From Tillus elongatus (lineage: Eukaryota > Arthropoda > Insecta > Coleoptera > Cleridae), in the NCBI GenBank assembly GCA_964006375.1, contig OZ023262.1, forward strand, positions 90,429,654 to 90,493,653: a stretch of 64,000 nt of DNA, in the 5' to 3' direction. Under the pieces are notes generated by a model. It was given only the letters and a program-made list of their open reading frames with translations, was not told the DNA's origin and did not search any database. Shown one piece after another: positions 48,950 to 63,684 of the stretch. The stretch's first letter is position 1; every line of letters begins with the position of its first letter. The translations under genes and the position numbers were made by a program.

Positions 48950-49140
48950 AAGTGAAGATTGGAACCTGTAATGGGCACTGATAAGTACACTTGGAGAACC
49001 CAAATCACTACAAGACAACTTTTTCAAAAAGAAATTCATTCAGAATTTTTCATCCGCTGAACTTTCTTGGTGAAACGATCGTCAGTTCTTCAAAAAGATG
49101 TGTTGTGGTGATTTGGGTTCTGTAAGTCGACTTATGAAAA
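48950..49140 (+). repeat. Penelope-type end repeat with eroded hammerhead-like core
   Basis: Outer parts match the 19025-19275 arms ('ttggaacctgtaatgggcac', 'gttgtggtgatttggg'). The centre keeps CTGA (49057-49060) and GAAACGATCGTC (49072 on), but stem II no longer pairs. Confidence 0.5.
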
Positions 49141-49235
49141 GTAACGATGGTGAGACGTTCGTAAAACTTTTTCAAATTAGCGCGAATTAGAGTCCCTGGC
49201 ATCAATATACAACATACGTTTAAATTGTTATAGTT

Positions 49236-49239
49236 TATA

Positions 49240-49302
<63 letters not shown>

Positions 49303-49328
49303 TATAATAATAATAATAATAATAATAA
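49236..49328. repeat. (TAA)n microsatellite
   Basis: About 93 bp of ATA trinucleotides with one imperfect unit; the only trinucleotide array seen. Confidence 0.95.
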
Positions 49329-49511
49329 CACCATAGCAGACAAATTCCGCACCCTGAAATCTTAGACTTGTGCGGGAGAAGCTTACATATACATATAGAC
49401 AACGGACACCACCCATAACTCATCAAAAGCCGGCATTTCCACATTCGACTGAAAAAACCGACGGGCTGAATACGGGACCCAAATGAGATATGTGCGAAGT
49501 CTCCTTGAAAT

Positions 49512-49513
<2 letters not shown>

Positions 49514-49602
<89 letters not shown>
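49514..49602. repeat. (TA)n microsatellite
   Basis: 89 bp of alternating TA. Confidence 0.95.
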
Positions 49603-49605
<3 letters not shown>

Positions 49606-49789
49606 TAAAGTTTTTGTGACGGTAATAATGTTATTTACTCAAAAAATTGTGGGAGCCTGGTTAGACATAACCTGGGAAAGTAACCAAATGCTGTCATACT
49701 GACGGAAGACGTCAGGCTTAAAGCAAGCAAGACGGTTTATCATATCAACAAATAAGTCTGTACTGTTTTTTGACTATCAGAAACGACTT

Positions 49790-52159
<2,370 letters not shown>

Positions 52160-52163
52160 CATA

Positions 52164-52450
52164 TTAGTGAATTTTCATTAAGAAAAATTTGCTAATAGTG
52201 AGGTGACGATGAAAAGCTTTTGAAAAAATTTCTTCAGATGTGCGCTAACTTGGTTCCCTAGAACCCAAAACCAAGGTCCGTTAAAATTTTTATATGTTTA
52301 TATATGTACCCGAGCGATAACTTAAAAAATACTAAAGTGATTTCAATCAAACTTGGTAAAAATCTTGTTTGGTCAAAAACCGAGGTCGAGTTCGTTAATC
52401 AGCCTTTATGCTCGAGTTTTGCCGGTGGAAAATTGGGGCAAACTTTTTGA
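52164..52450 (+). repeat. Arm A-arm B copy with unexpanded TA junction
   Basis: Arm A ('agtgaattttcattaag', 'gatgtgcgctaac', 'gttaaaatttttatatg') is followed by only 'tttatatatgtaccc'. Arm B ('gcgataacttaaaaaatac', 'gttcgttaatcag') comes next. It shows what the family looks like without an array. Confidence 0.7.
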
Positions 52451-52869
52451 AAACGCTATATTTTTGTAAGTATCAGAGTAACTAGAATGAGACTCTACAT
52501 GTGGATATAAATAGTGCAAATAAACATAAGTTGTGAATTTTAAGTAATTTGTTCCACAATATTTAGAGTTTTTTCCAAATTAAAAATAAAATCCCAAAGA
52601 CATGCGTTGAATCGACGTAGTGGCTAAAGTCGAATGCCGGACAGACAGAGTTGTTAACTGCCACGCGTAGATTAATTCATACAACAGGTATAAACCATAC
52701 AGAAACGGTAACCAAACTAAATATATACCAGGCAGAAAACATACCATCCGAACCAACAATCGTGACATCTCGGCCGCAGTTATGGAAAATGACAGACGAC
52801 ATGAAATAAAAAATTTGCCAGTTGATTGTTATTTAAGTGGGCCATTTAATCAACTATTAAAACACACTA
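52450..52869. other. No gene recognised
   Basis: The frame at 52580-52768 (minus) matches nothing I know and has no supporting signals. Confidence 0.4.
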
Positions 52870-54385
52870 TATTTGTAGCTTTGCTCCTGTCCTGACTCGT
52901 CTCTTTCAGACATCTTACAATAAAGGCATATTCCCTAGTAACTGGAAAACTGCTCGAGTACAACCCGTCCGCAAGTAAGGATCCAAAGCGCTTCCTAGCA
53001 ACTACAGGCCGATTTCTCTCCTTTCAGTCATCTCTAAAGTGATGGAAACGTATATAAACACCGAATTGCTAAAATTTCTTGAAAACACAGTCTAATCCAC
53101 GACAGGCAGTATGGATTCCGTCAGCGCAGATCAAGTGCCGACCTCCTTTCCTTTGTCACCCATTCTTGGAACAAGCCTATGGAACTACACGGTGAATCCC
53201 AGATTGTTGCTCTAGACATATCCAAAGCCTTCGACCAGGTCTGGCACTCAGCGCTGCTTAATAAACTACCGGCCTAGGGCCTACGACCAAAACTATGTAC
53301 CTGGACAGCAAACTTCCTCTCCAACCGAAACATTTCTGTTGTTGTGGGTGGCCATTCCTCTAAACTATATCCAATTAATGCAGGAGTTCCTCAAGCTTCA
53401 GCTTTAGCCCCTACTTTGTTTCTTGTCCACATCAATGACCTCCTCTCCAGCATATCCAACCACTCACAGTTACGCGGACGACAGCACCCTCCACTTAAAT
53501 ATACAATATTCTAAGCCTGTCTCTTTGGCCCAACTAGATGAGGATCGCAGACACATGGAGGGTTCTGTCTCCGTGGATCTCCAAAAAATATTAGATGGGG
53601 GAAGTAGAAATCTTGTTCAATTCAACCCCACAAAATCTCAGTCTTCCTTTCTTTCTCATAAAAGATACACCAGCCCTAGAACCATCACAATGAAGAACCA
53701 AGTTAATCAAAGTAATGAGTCCACTTTCCTCGGCATTTCTGTGGAACGAAATCTCAATTGGCACCAACATGTCACATCAATTGCAGAAGCGGCTGCTAAG
53801 AAATTAGGTTTCCTCTTCCGGGCTCGCAAATACTTTTCACCAGCTAATCTCTATACCTTATATACTTCACAAATAAGGACAAACTTCGAATACTGCTCCC
53901 ACATCTGGGGTGCTGCTACCGCTTCTAGACTCGCTATCCTGGACTCCATTCAGAAGAGAGCTAACGTCTCATTGGTGACCCTACCCTCACCCAAAGGCTG
54001 CCATCCCTTGCCCACCGACGTGCCGTTGGTGACCTCTCTCTCTCTTTTATAGATATCTGCACGTGCAGTGCTCGGAGGAGCTTTCTTCCATAGTTCCTCC
54101 ACCTGCTGCTCCCAACAGATCTACCAGGGAAACAGAGCGAATGCACCATTTTACTGTCCGAGTTAACAGACATAGAACATCTCGTTATGCCCCCTCTTTT
54201 GTCTCGAGGACTTCCAAGTTGTGGAATTCCTTGCCGGCACATGTTTTTCCTTCTCCTCCGAACCTCCAAACCTTCAAGTACAGAATTAACAAGTTGCCTC
54301 TTTCCTCCTTGTCGACACCCACGGTACGATAGTATTTAGGCTGTAAGCCCTCGTGGTGTGTTGTTGAAATAAAACAAATAAAAAA
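52870..54385 (+). pseudogene. CR1/Jockey-type LINE, 5'-truncated reverse transcriptase
   Basis: Begins in the reverse transcriptase fingers. It reads QYGFRQRRSSADLLSFVTH, then VALDISKAFDQVWHSALLNK (motif A) and INAGVPQASALAPTLFL (motif B). The catalytic box SYADDSTLH follows in the frame 53423-54052, then STFLGISVERNLNWHQHV and CSHIWGAATASRL. The last part (54063-54332) is in another frame. It ends at 'gtgtgttgttgaaataaaac'. It is close to the copies at 29441 and 43108 and broken by at least three frameshifts or stops. Confidence 0.8.
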
Positions 54386-54687
54386 AGCTTTATTAACGGC
54401 CTCAAACACAGTTTTAGCGCAGCATAGATATATTATGCTGTCGTATAATAATGTAGCAGAAATTTGAACAAAATCAAGCCAAGTCTCTACAAAAATGATT
54501 CTAAAATAATTTCTTTTAACTTTAAACTGATAAATAAGACGTCATACAAGACTGAAACAGTTGTGGGGTGTGTTTCAATGGCAATTCTATTACCTAATTC
54601 TGTAATTAGTTAATTATGTATACTTTGAATATAATATCCCGGGCATGAAGCCGATCTGAAATATGACGCAAATAAAACATTTGTTGA

Positions 54688-54778
54688 CGTATGGCTAGAT
54701 AACGTAGCGGGTACCGTGCTCGCATTCCACGCAGAAGGTTACGCGATCGAATCCAGCTGGATGAATGTGTGTTTTTTT
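54688..54778 (+). ncRNA. tRNA-like sequence (tRNA pseudogene or SINE head)
   Basis: A box A-like stretch (ATGGCTAGATAACGTAGCGG) is followed by GTGCTCGCATTCCACGC, a box B-like GATCGAATCC, and a run of seven T that could terminate RNA polymerase III. The order and spacing match tRNA-derived SINE heads of arthropods. I could not form a full acceptor stem, and no SINE body follows. Confidence 0.45.
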
Positions 54779-54779
54779 A

Positions 54780-56238
54780 ATGTTTTATTTGGAGTAACAA
54801 TAGTGCACAGATTTCATAAGTTTTAAACAACATTTCATTTTTGTTTAAAACGCCTAAATAAGTTTGTCATCTTTGAGTCTGAAATTATAACTTTGTTATT
54901 GTTGTAATTGTTATTGAAAAACCCGGTTTGACTAGGTTGACTAAAACGAAATCATACTGGCGATTAATAAGGAAAAATAACTGCTACGTTTATAATTTGG
55001 GAAATACTTCACTTTTCTAAATATGAATTAAGTTTCCTTCTGGAAATCTTCTGTACAACTTTAATGAAATTTGTAATACAAGTTTATTTTAAAGAGATTT
55101 ACACTATCTACAGATATAGCAAAATTTGGTTCTTTACCTTCATAGAAAATTGAGTTTTGGGCATTTTTCTCAAAAGGAGTTAAAACGCAAAATTTTTTTG
55201 ATAATAGAGAGATATCGATGGTAACACTTTCGAAAGAATTGTTCAAATCTACGCCTATTAGTACCTCTAAAATCGATATTCAAGGTCTGTCTAAGTTTAA
55301 AGTATTAATTTTATTAATATGCCGTATAGTATTAGTGTACAATTCTTATAAAAATTCGCTACTATAACGCACTTGCTACGTCCCGAAATATTTAACTTAG
55401 AGACCTTAATTTTGGTACGAAGTAAACGTTTTATAAAACCAGTCTACCAAATTTGGTTAGGAACAAAAATTTTCCGAATGAAAACTCGAACCTTCCTGGC
55501 CAAAATTGGTTATATTGGCTAACGAAGTTTCAAAAACAAAAATTTTAATTGACCTTGGGAATGGATACTATAGGTCCTAGTTCACTAAAATCAAAACAAA
55601 TCGAAGAAATTATTTAAATTTAAGAGGAAATGAACCTATTCGAAAATCAGACGAAAATATTGGATCTGCATGTGTGATAAACCTCATCCCAGAATCAAAT
55701 TTGCTTCACTCTGTGTAAATCATATGGTAAATAATAATATTACTTTAAAGAAAATGGTTGCAAAAAGCACCCGATGACAAAACTGAACAGTAAGTATCTC
55801 TCATCTTACTAACTTTTAATGACATTGTGAAAATAAACACTGAGTGACTCTTATCATAGAAACTTGAGCTAGGAAAACACATTTAACTGCAAAGTCGGTT
55901 ACTTGCATAACTTAACGACCAACAGAAGCAGGAGTTCTCATATCGATGACGTGTTTATGATGTCAGTTGCTGATGTACAGACTCTGCTAATGATCCCGAC
56001 ATATGTACACATATACATAACATATACATTGAGCTGATGGCTTGGCTCTTGACTGAATTATGTAGGCGACATATACATTATTGTAGATCCTGTGCCAGAC
56101 GACACACCAAACCGTTATGTATAATATGCACCTATATCACATACAGAATGGTCCGGAAATCTCGTTTATCTCCAGCTAGTTGAATGGAAAGGGAGGATGG
56201 AGTAACTGGAGCTATGTAAGAGAAAATTTAAAAATTTA
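54780..56238. other. No gene; decayed repeat pieces
   Basis: 55200-55290 resembles a diverged arm A ('agagagatatcgatgg'). 55335-55389 is a GGACGCAG-type terminus ('cgcacttgctacgtcccg') without a partner. 55400-56235 is otherwise unassigned. Confidence 0.45.
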
Positions 56239-56239
56239 G

Positions 56240-56544
56240 GGACGCTGCAAGTGCGTTATGGTAGCGGATATTCATTTAGTGCTTCAAATTTGAATAACTC
56301 AATTGAGAAAATTTTCTATAAACCTCCAAAGTTGAATTTTTGTACGTGCTGAGGCCTTTAACAGCGCAACACACGTACCAAATTTAATGAAAACAACTTT
56401 GTTATTTTTTGAGATATACGTTTTTTTGGCAAATTTTTTTTTCAAGAACTGATCCGATAGGGCTGGATAACGAACTCGTGCAAGCTATTAATAAACGAAA
56501 GGTACTTGCCAAGTTTCATCAAAATCGGTAAATTACTTTTATTA

Positions 56545-56548
<4 letters not shown>
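56240..56548 (+). mobile_element. Partial end of the large fold-back family
   Basis: Starts GGGACGCTGCAAGTGCGTTA and follows the left arm of the 8950-11754 element ('gaataactcaa', 'gatagggctgg', 'ctattaataaacgaaaggta'). It runs into a (TA)n array and the Penelope-like element, and no tandem units or right end follow. Confidence 0.6.

Positions 56549-56621
<73 letters not shown>
56549..56621. repeat. (TA)n array between fold-back arm and Penelope-like element
   Basis: 73 bp of alternating TA. The left flank is arm B-like sequence ('tcaaaatcggtaaattac'). Confidence 0.95.
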
Positions 56622-56624
<3 letters not shown>

Positions 56625-56802
56625 TTGATTGTTGTTGCCCTTACTTGGTGAAACTTGTCCATACTGCATACAGACTTGGAGAATACTTCTCTGGCTTCAC
56701 TGTTGGTTTTTAGTGGTGAAGGATGTAGCCAGCGCGTGAGCTAACTGGAGCAAGTGGCCCTTCGAATTCTGGAAGTTCTAGGATGTTCTTCAATGCTTCT
56801 GT

Positions 56803-56835
56803 GACTATAGTTTCGCTGCTTGACAGCATTTTCAG
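56803..56835 (-). ncRNA. Hammerhead-like motif in the left inverted repeat
   Basis: Exact mirror of the motif at 59408-59440, on the minus strand. Confidence 0.4.
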
Positions 56836-56864
56836 ACAGATTAAAATTGAATTAGTACGAAATC

Positions 56865-59063
56865 ATGACAACTACAATTCGTGATAGTTTGCTTCTTTAT
56901 ATCAATAGTTTGCTTCTTTATATCAAGGTAATCCATTCAGAACTTGCTTATAAATTACATCCAGTAGAATTTGATATATTAGATGACCAAATACATATTT
57001 TAGTTAGTGAATTGAAATTTAAAAAACGCTTAACACAGACAAACAAAATTAGAAACCTAGAAAGCACACAACATTTACATAATCGAGAAAGATCTCCCCC
57101 ACAAACACATAAGTTTTACAAAAGGTTTGAAAACCTAAGCGATACAATTTTTACAACTGAAGAAATTTCTTTTCTAAATAAAGGATATAAATACTGCCCA
57201 AAATTTAAATTTACAAACAAAATTAAAGAGATATTAGCTTCTGAATCCGAAATTGCTTCCAGATCTATAAGGCAATATGAAAAATTAAAAATATGTGAAT
57301 TTTTAAGGCATTTAACTTCAAAATATGACAAACGTCAAATTAACGAAACTCAAATTTTAAAATCTGTTCAGCATAAAATATTAGACAATGATCTAGTTTT
57401 TACTAAAGCTGATAAAGGAAATACAACTGTAGCTATAAGTAGGGACGCATATAACATTAAAATTAATGATTTTATTACTACGGAAAATTTAACAGAAATT
57501 AGGAGAGACCCAACAAACGCATTTCAGACAAAACTAAAAAATGAACTTAAAAATGTGTCTCTGTTTAGTCAACAAGAAAAGAAATATCTTTTATATAAAA
57601 GCCCGCAACCACCAAAATTATATGGCCACCTGAAAATTCATAAGCCAAATATACCAGTGAGACCAGTAGTTAGCTATGTTAATACACCTAATCATAAGAT
57701 AGCGAGCAAACTGGTTTCACTTATTAAAGAATACAATTACTTTCCAAAATATTCAGTTAAGAATTCTTATGAACTTACACAAAAATTAAATAACTTAATT
57801 ATTCCCACAAATAGTAAATTAGTCTCGTTTGATGTTTGTAGCATATATTCTAAGATACCCCCTAAAGAATGTTTACCTCTATTAGAAAACGTTTTAATAG
57901 AAAAGAACGTAAATGTCATAAAAAGACAAGAAATAATGAATCTTTTTAATGAATGTATAAAACAAAACTATTTTAAATTTAATAATAAAATTTATATGCA
58001 AAATGAAGGTCTGCCTATGGGTAGTCCGTTGTCACCTTTATTAGCCAACATATTTATGGAAAACTTAGAAAACCAAATTTTAACATCAGAACTTTCACAT
58101 AATATTGTCTTTTGGTACAGATACGTAGATGATATTTTAGCATATTTTCAAGGTAGTCATACAGAATTAAATGAATTTTTAAATTTTATTAATAGCTTTC
58201 ACACAAATATTAAGTTTACTTTAGAAGAAGAAGCTAACAGTTGTATAAACTTTTTAGACCTAACAATTAGAAAATTAGAAAATAATTCATTTGACTTTTC
58301 AATATATAGGAAACCAACTTACACTGACACAACCATACCATACGATTCATGTCACCCTTTTTCACAAAAGCTGTCAGCCTATCATTCTATGATACATCGT
58401 GCATTTTCAATACCTATGTCACAAAACAATTTTGAAAAAGAAATTTCAATAATTAAGCAAGCAGCATTTAATAATGGCTACTCTGTTAAAATAATAGATG
58501 AAATGATAGAGAGAAAAGAATACAAATTAGCGATTAATTTAATTTATCCAAATATTAGAGACAAAGAAGACAACAGATACGTTTCGATAACTTATTTTGG
58601 AACCATTTCAGAAAACATTTCAAAAATTTTAAACACTTGTACAAATACAAAGGTAGCTTTTAAATCTTACAACACGACGCGTGATTTGTTATTTAACGCG
58701 AAAGAAAAATCTTGTTTCCTGACAAAAGCTGGAGTTTATAAATTAGCTTGTACACATTGTAACGCAATCTACATAGGTCAAACTTCTAGAAATTTTAACA
58801 CCCGATACAAAGAACATATTTCTGCATTTAGAAATAACCACGCTGACAAATCTACATTTGCAAAACACATTATTGATACCGAACATAGACCTACAATAAA
58901 TAACCGCATACAACCACTACATTTTTATGATGACAAACGTAAACTAGACTTTTTTGAAGCTTTAGAAGTCAAAAGGCACACACACGACAATAACTACCTT
59001 GTTTTAAACGAGCAAACTGATTTAATGAATTCCCCTTTCTTGGATATTCTTCTTTCTAATTAA
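56865..59063 (+). CDS. Penelope-like reverse transcriptase with GIY-YIG endonuclease
   Basis: An uninterrupted 732-codon frame. The reverse transcriptase copies element RNA and the GIY-YIG domain nicks target DNA. Visible blocks are TKADKGNTTVAISRDAY (about 180), PPKLYGHLKIHKPN (about 249), VRPVVSYVNTP, SFDVCSIYSKIPP (motif A), GLPMGSPLSPLLANIF (about 381) and catalytic RYVDDILAYF (YVDD about 420). The C-terminus has GVYKLACTHCNAIYIGQTSR (about 622-641) with the Cys-x2-Cys typical of the family, then RYKEH and FFEALEVKRH supplying the Arg and Glu. Length fits the family. Near the N-terminus 21 bp (56885-56905) is duplicated in tandem, adding seven residues. The ATG at 56865 is the first in frame; the true start could be upstream. 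Confidence 0.92.
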   Translation: MTTTIRDSLLLYINSLLLYIKVIHSELAYKLHPVEFDILDDQIHILVSELKFKKRLTQTNKIRNLESTQHLHNRERSPPQTHKFYKRFENLSDTIFTTEEISFLNKGYKYCPKFKFTNKIKEILASESEIASRSIRQYEKLKICEFLRHLTSKYDKRQINETQILKSVQHKILDNDLVFTKADKGNTTVAISRDAYNIKINDFITTENLTEIRRDPTNAFQTKLKNELKNVSLFSQQEKKYLLYKSPQPPKLYGHLKIHKPNIPVRPVVSYVNTPNHKIASKLVSLIKEYNYFPKYSVKNSYELTQKLNNLIIPTNSKLVSFDVCSIYSKIPPKECLPLLENVLIEKNVNVIKRQEIMNLFNECIKQNYFKFNNKIYMQNEGLPMGSPLSPLLANIFMENLENQILTSELSHNIVFWYRYVDDILAYFQGSHTELNEFLNFINSFHTNIKFTLEEEANSCINFLDLTIRKLENNSFDFSIYRKPTYTDTTIPYDSCHPFSQKLSAYHSMIHRAFSIPMSQNNFEKEISIIKQAAFNNGYSVKIIDEMIERKEYKLAINLIYPNIRDKEDNRYVSITYFGTISENISKILNTCTNTKVAFKSYNTTRDLLFNAKEKSCFLTKAGVYKLACTHCNAIYIGQTSRNFNTRYKEHISAFRNNHADKSTFAKHIIDTEHRPTINNRIQPLHFYDDKRKLDFFEALEVKRHTHDNNYLVLNEQTDLMNSPFLDILLSN

Positions 59064-59407
59064 ATATGTCAAAGAAAATAAATTTAACTATTATTTCAAA
59101 AAAGTTGTAATAAAATAATGAGTTTATGTATGTCGATATTTTCGTTGTATAGAGACTAGTTTTATACTGTTATTGTTTAGTTATTTTATTGTTGTAACTG
59201 TTATCATAGTTATTATAGGCTAGTTCTAGTTTTTATGTTAAATATTGACATACATCACATAGACATTTTGAAAACCTCATCTGTCATCTGTGTTTCATTT
59301 TATTTTCAATTTAATAAAATTTTTTGATCAAAACATCATATCATAACATAGCAACAGATATTTATTTGTAGTTGTCATGATTTCGTACTAATTCAATTTT
59401 AATCTGT

Positions 59408-59440
59408 CTGAAAATGCTGTCAAGCAGCGAAACTATAGTC
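59408..59440 (+). ncRNA. Hammerhead-like motif in the right inverted repeat
   Basis: CTGAAAAT, stem II GCTG/CAGC with a 5-nt loop, GAAAC, then AC-TATA-GT as a two-pair stem III with C at the cleavage position. Flanking TCTGT and ACAGA give a 5-bp stem I. The layout is that of minimal hammerheads known from Penelope-like elements. The base at the G8 position is A, which should abolish or strongly reduce cleavage if the alignment is right. Confidence 0.45.
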
Positions 59441-59576
59441 ACAGAAGCATTGAAGAACATCCTAGAACTTCCAGAATTCGAAGGGCCACTTGCTTCAGTT
59501 AGCTCACGCGCTGGCTACGTCCTTCACCACTAAAAACCAACAGTGAAGCCATAGAAGTATTCTCCAAGTCTGTATG

Positions 59577-60289
<713 letters not shown>

Positions 60290-61580
60290 TATTTTATTTT
60301 ATTTATTATTTATTTAACATTACACTACCCAGCAGGACAAGCCCAATTTTTGGGTAGGAAATACAGAAATGACCCCTAAACCAGGATTAAAAATTAAAAT
60401 CAAAACTAAAAATAATCATTTTAAACCATAATTTGCAATTTCATAACAGAATGTAACTAAAACAGAAAAATCTAAAAAATCACAACAATCAACAATGAGT
60501 AAAAAACAATCAGAAACACAAATCGGTCCTCCATAACTGTGAAATACAAACCAGTCCTTCATAACCGTGAGGCTGCCAACCCTTTGAGCAGCCTTTGATC
60601 CGACACAAAGATATCAATGGAAGAGGCGTGCCTGTTGGCAACAGAACACAATCTATAAAGCGGTGAGAACTTCACAAGATTAGTTCGCGGCGTAGGTAAC
60701 CAAAAGGTGACCAGATTTCGCGAAGACATTCTCGGAACATTAAAGTTTAGTTGCTCAAGTAGACGAGAACAATCACAGGATCCCCTCACTAAAGCATTTA
60801 AAAAAAATTGTGCAGCTTGTTCCCTTCTAGATTCTAGACTTGGTAGCAAGAAGTCCCGCTGCATATACTCCGAAGGGTAACCCACAGAGGGATATATACC
60901 ATTGAGGCGGAAGTAAAGATATTTTAGAAAGCGTCTTTGGATATTTTCCTACTGGAGAATATAGTTCTGGTAACCCGGAGACCATACAACTGAAGCATAC
61001 TCAAGTCTATTACGGATAAAAGTACAGAAAATAATTTTAAATTTGTCAATATTACCAAACTCGCGGCAATTCCTAATAATAATCCCCATTAGTTTAATTG
61101 CGTTGGATATAACATTCTCAATATGAGATAAGAAAGACCATTTTCTATCAAATATTACCCCAGATCACGGATAAATACCGGCCTAGCCAGAGACACATTA
61201 TTAAGACAATAATCAAATTGTATGGGCACCAAATTAAGAGCAAAGGAAAGACAGCTACATTTCGCAATATTTAAAGAAAGATTATTTATATTGCACCACT
61301 CCTCCACATCCTCTAATGCTAATTGAAGTCGAATACAATCATCCACCGACTTCACCTCACAGAAAATTTTTATCTCATCGGCATACAGGAGACATTCAAT
61401 CCTCAAACGAACGATATCGTTAATGAAAATATTAAAGAACAAAGGACCCAAACTCGACCCCTGAAGGATGCCTGATGTGGCTGAAATATATTTTGATCTG
61501 CAGCCATCCACAACCACATATTGCTTCCTGCCTATAAGGTATTTCGCAATCAGTTTTAGGAGTGATTCCGATAAGCCAAA
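60290..61580 (-). pseudogene. Jockey/RTE-like LINE 3' fragment with (AAAT)n-type tail
   Basis: The minus-strand frame 61155-61517 has [19 protein letters not shown] (motif B), then LLYADEIKIF, where the catalytic box is YADE instead of YADD. It continues with NNLSLNIAKC. The C-terminal frame 60559-60885 (GYPSEYMQRDFLLPSLESRR) follows after a disrupted stretch. The element ends at about 60290 in AAAT/AAATA repeats. It is 5' truncated near 61580 at a (TA)n array. Confidence 0.75.
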
Positions 61581-61582
61581 TG

Positions 61583-61584
<2 letters not shown>

Positions 61585-61661
<77 letters not shown>
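61585..61661. repeat. (TA)n array before inverted arm A
   Basis: 77 bp of TA, followed at 61665-61800 by inverted arm A ('aaattgaaactgaccccgg', 'gttcgcgctcatctg', 'aagtcggggtctc'). Confidence 0.95.
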
Positions 61662-61663
<2 letters not shown>

Positions 61664-61800
61664 ATATAAAAATTGAAACTGACCCCGGATATGGGTTCTA
61701 GGGGTCCTAGTTCGCGCTCATCTGCAAAAGGTTTTTCAAAATTAAAAAGTCGGGGTCTCTCCGTTAGTGATTTTTTTTCTACTAAATTTCACTAGAAAAA

Positions 61801-62340
61801 GAGGAAGTTGAAAATCTGATGGTGATAACTTCGCTACAACACAGTAAAAAATTAAAATCTAGTTGCGTTTCATTTTCGATGATGAGAAAGCAAGCAAAGC
61901 CAATTTTTGGACGGTATCAATTAAAAAGAGGACATAAAAAGTTATTCATAGTTGGCAATATTAGTATTGTTTAAAACGCCTTAGCAAATTGCTGTATGAT
62001 TCTAACTGCAATACAGTAGTTGTCAGTTGTTAACTGCAATTGGAACAAAACATACAATTTTAATGTCAATATTTGGATAAAATGAAAAGTTTTAGTTTTG
62101 GAAAGAGTAACGGTGTAATAAAGAGTGATGAAAATGGATTGGTTTGAGTTAAAGACAGGAAAAAGGAATATCTTAATGTAAATTATTGTCTAAGTGCCAT
62201 TGTCAAGAAATTTGGAAATATCAAAGTTTGGATAAAAACTGACTAAATTGCGTTAATTGCAAGCAAAAGCAGAATACTTATTTGTAAGGCGCTTTGTACC
62301 ATTATTGTAACAATAAACTATAAACTAAACTAAACTATTT
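61801..62340. other. No gene recognised
   Basis: AT-rich; ends in a 'aaactaaactaaac' simple stretch just before the transposase remnant. Confidence 0.4.
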
Positions 62341-63661
62341 AACAGGAGAGCATAAAATAACACTTCTAGAGCAGATTGGTTACGGAGATAAAACACGATT
62401 AGATATTGAAATCGCTCGCCTATTTTAAGAATGGTTTCCCGATTTGCCACATATATGCCAAGAAATAATTATTAAAATTGAAATGCAATTTCTCGAGCTT
62501 TGACATGTAGGACAGATACAAAAAAACCTTCTAATGCACTGACTAATCACACTTTGAATCAACAAACAGCAATAACATTGGATGTTAGCCATTCATCGAC
62601 TGATCGAATATTAAAATAAAATAAAATGCATCCCTATAATTTGATACAAACTTGGAAAACGATTTTGATGGAAGAACGTCTTTTGTGAACAATAAATGAT
62701 GGAAATGTTACATAACAATATTATCCCACTAGAACATGTTTTGTTTTCTGATTAGTGCAGTTTTACACTTCGCGGCTATGCTTATCGTCAAAATTGTCGC
62801 TACAAGATCCACACTCGATGAGGCAAGAACACACGCAATACTTTGAAAAGTTTAATGTGGGCAGGAATAGTTGGAAACATGGGTGATTTTTTTTCTTTTT
62901 AGCAAGGTTACCACAGGTTTTTGTGAAACACTGTGTAATGTAGCAACATAATTTGTAGACAGATGCGGGGTTTAATGAAAAGACAACAATATATCTAATG
63001 CGTTATTACCAGATACAGCCGTTTTTGGCTTCCTATTCTTGGCTTATCTTTGACACTACCAGTTTCGTAATTTTTTTTCAATATTTTGGAAACATACCAT
63101 TCATTAATTTGTGGCCAGACCCATGAAAAAACATGCACATTTATTTACAAAGCTTCCTGTCACCGTAGCCCAACATCACTAATATTTTAACATTGATCCC
63201 GTTTTCATTGATGGCAATTTGAAAGCAGACAATTGTTTAGCACTACTCCAAAATAATGTCGCGTCAACTTTCGCAAACTAGTATCTTGATCGAGCAAACC
63301 CACAAATTCCAGCAAATGTGATATGGCTCCAAGAGGATGGAGCACCAACACATTACCAAATCAATGTCCGATAGTACCTCGACTTAATATTTCCAGATGG
63401 GTGGGAGGCGATAGGGAGGCGACGTTTGTTAGGATTCCCAGCACGATCACCCGATCTAATGCTTTTAGACTCCTTCTAATGAGAATATATGAAAACTATG
63501 GTATGCAAACTAAGCCACGCGATTTAGCTGACTAAATAATATCGTTTGCGATTAGGTCGGTCACTCCACAGATGTTGGTCAACGTTAGAATACATTTTTA
63601 TTCAGGATTAGCATGCAGCAAAGATGTTCAATACATGAATTTTGAACATCTCCGGCGCTAA
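62341..63661 (+). pseudogene. Tc1/mariner-like transposase remnant with inverted internal piece
   Basis: The plus strand begins LLEQIGYGDKTR and EWFPDLPHICQE (N-terminal helix-turn-helix) and continues to about 62880 with several stops. The C-terminal part (63220-63480) reads FIDGNLKADNCLALL, WLQEDGAPTHYQINVR and GFPARSPDLMLLDSF, covering the second and third catalytic Asp. Between them, about 62990-63185 reads on the minus strand as another N-terminal domain (LGYGDRKLCK, YETGSVKDKPRIGS). Multiple stops make it inactive. Confidence 0.7.
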
Positions 63662-63684
63662 TGGTGACGTATTTTTTTTATTTT

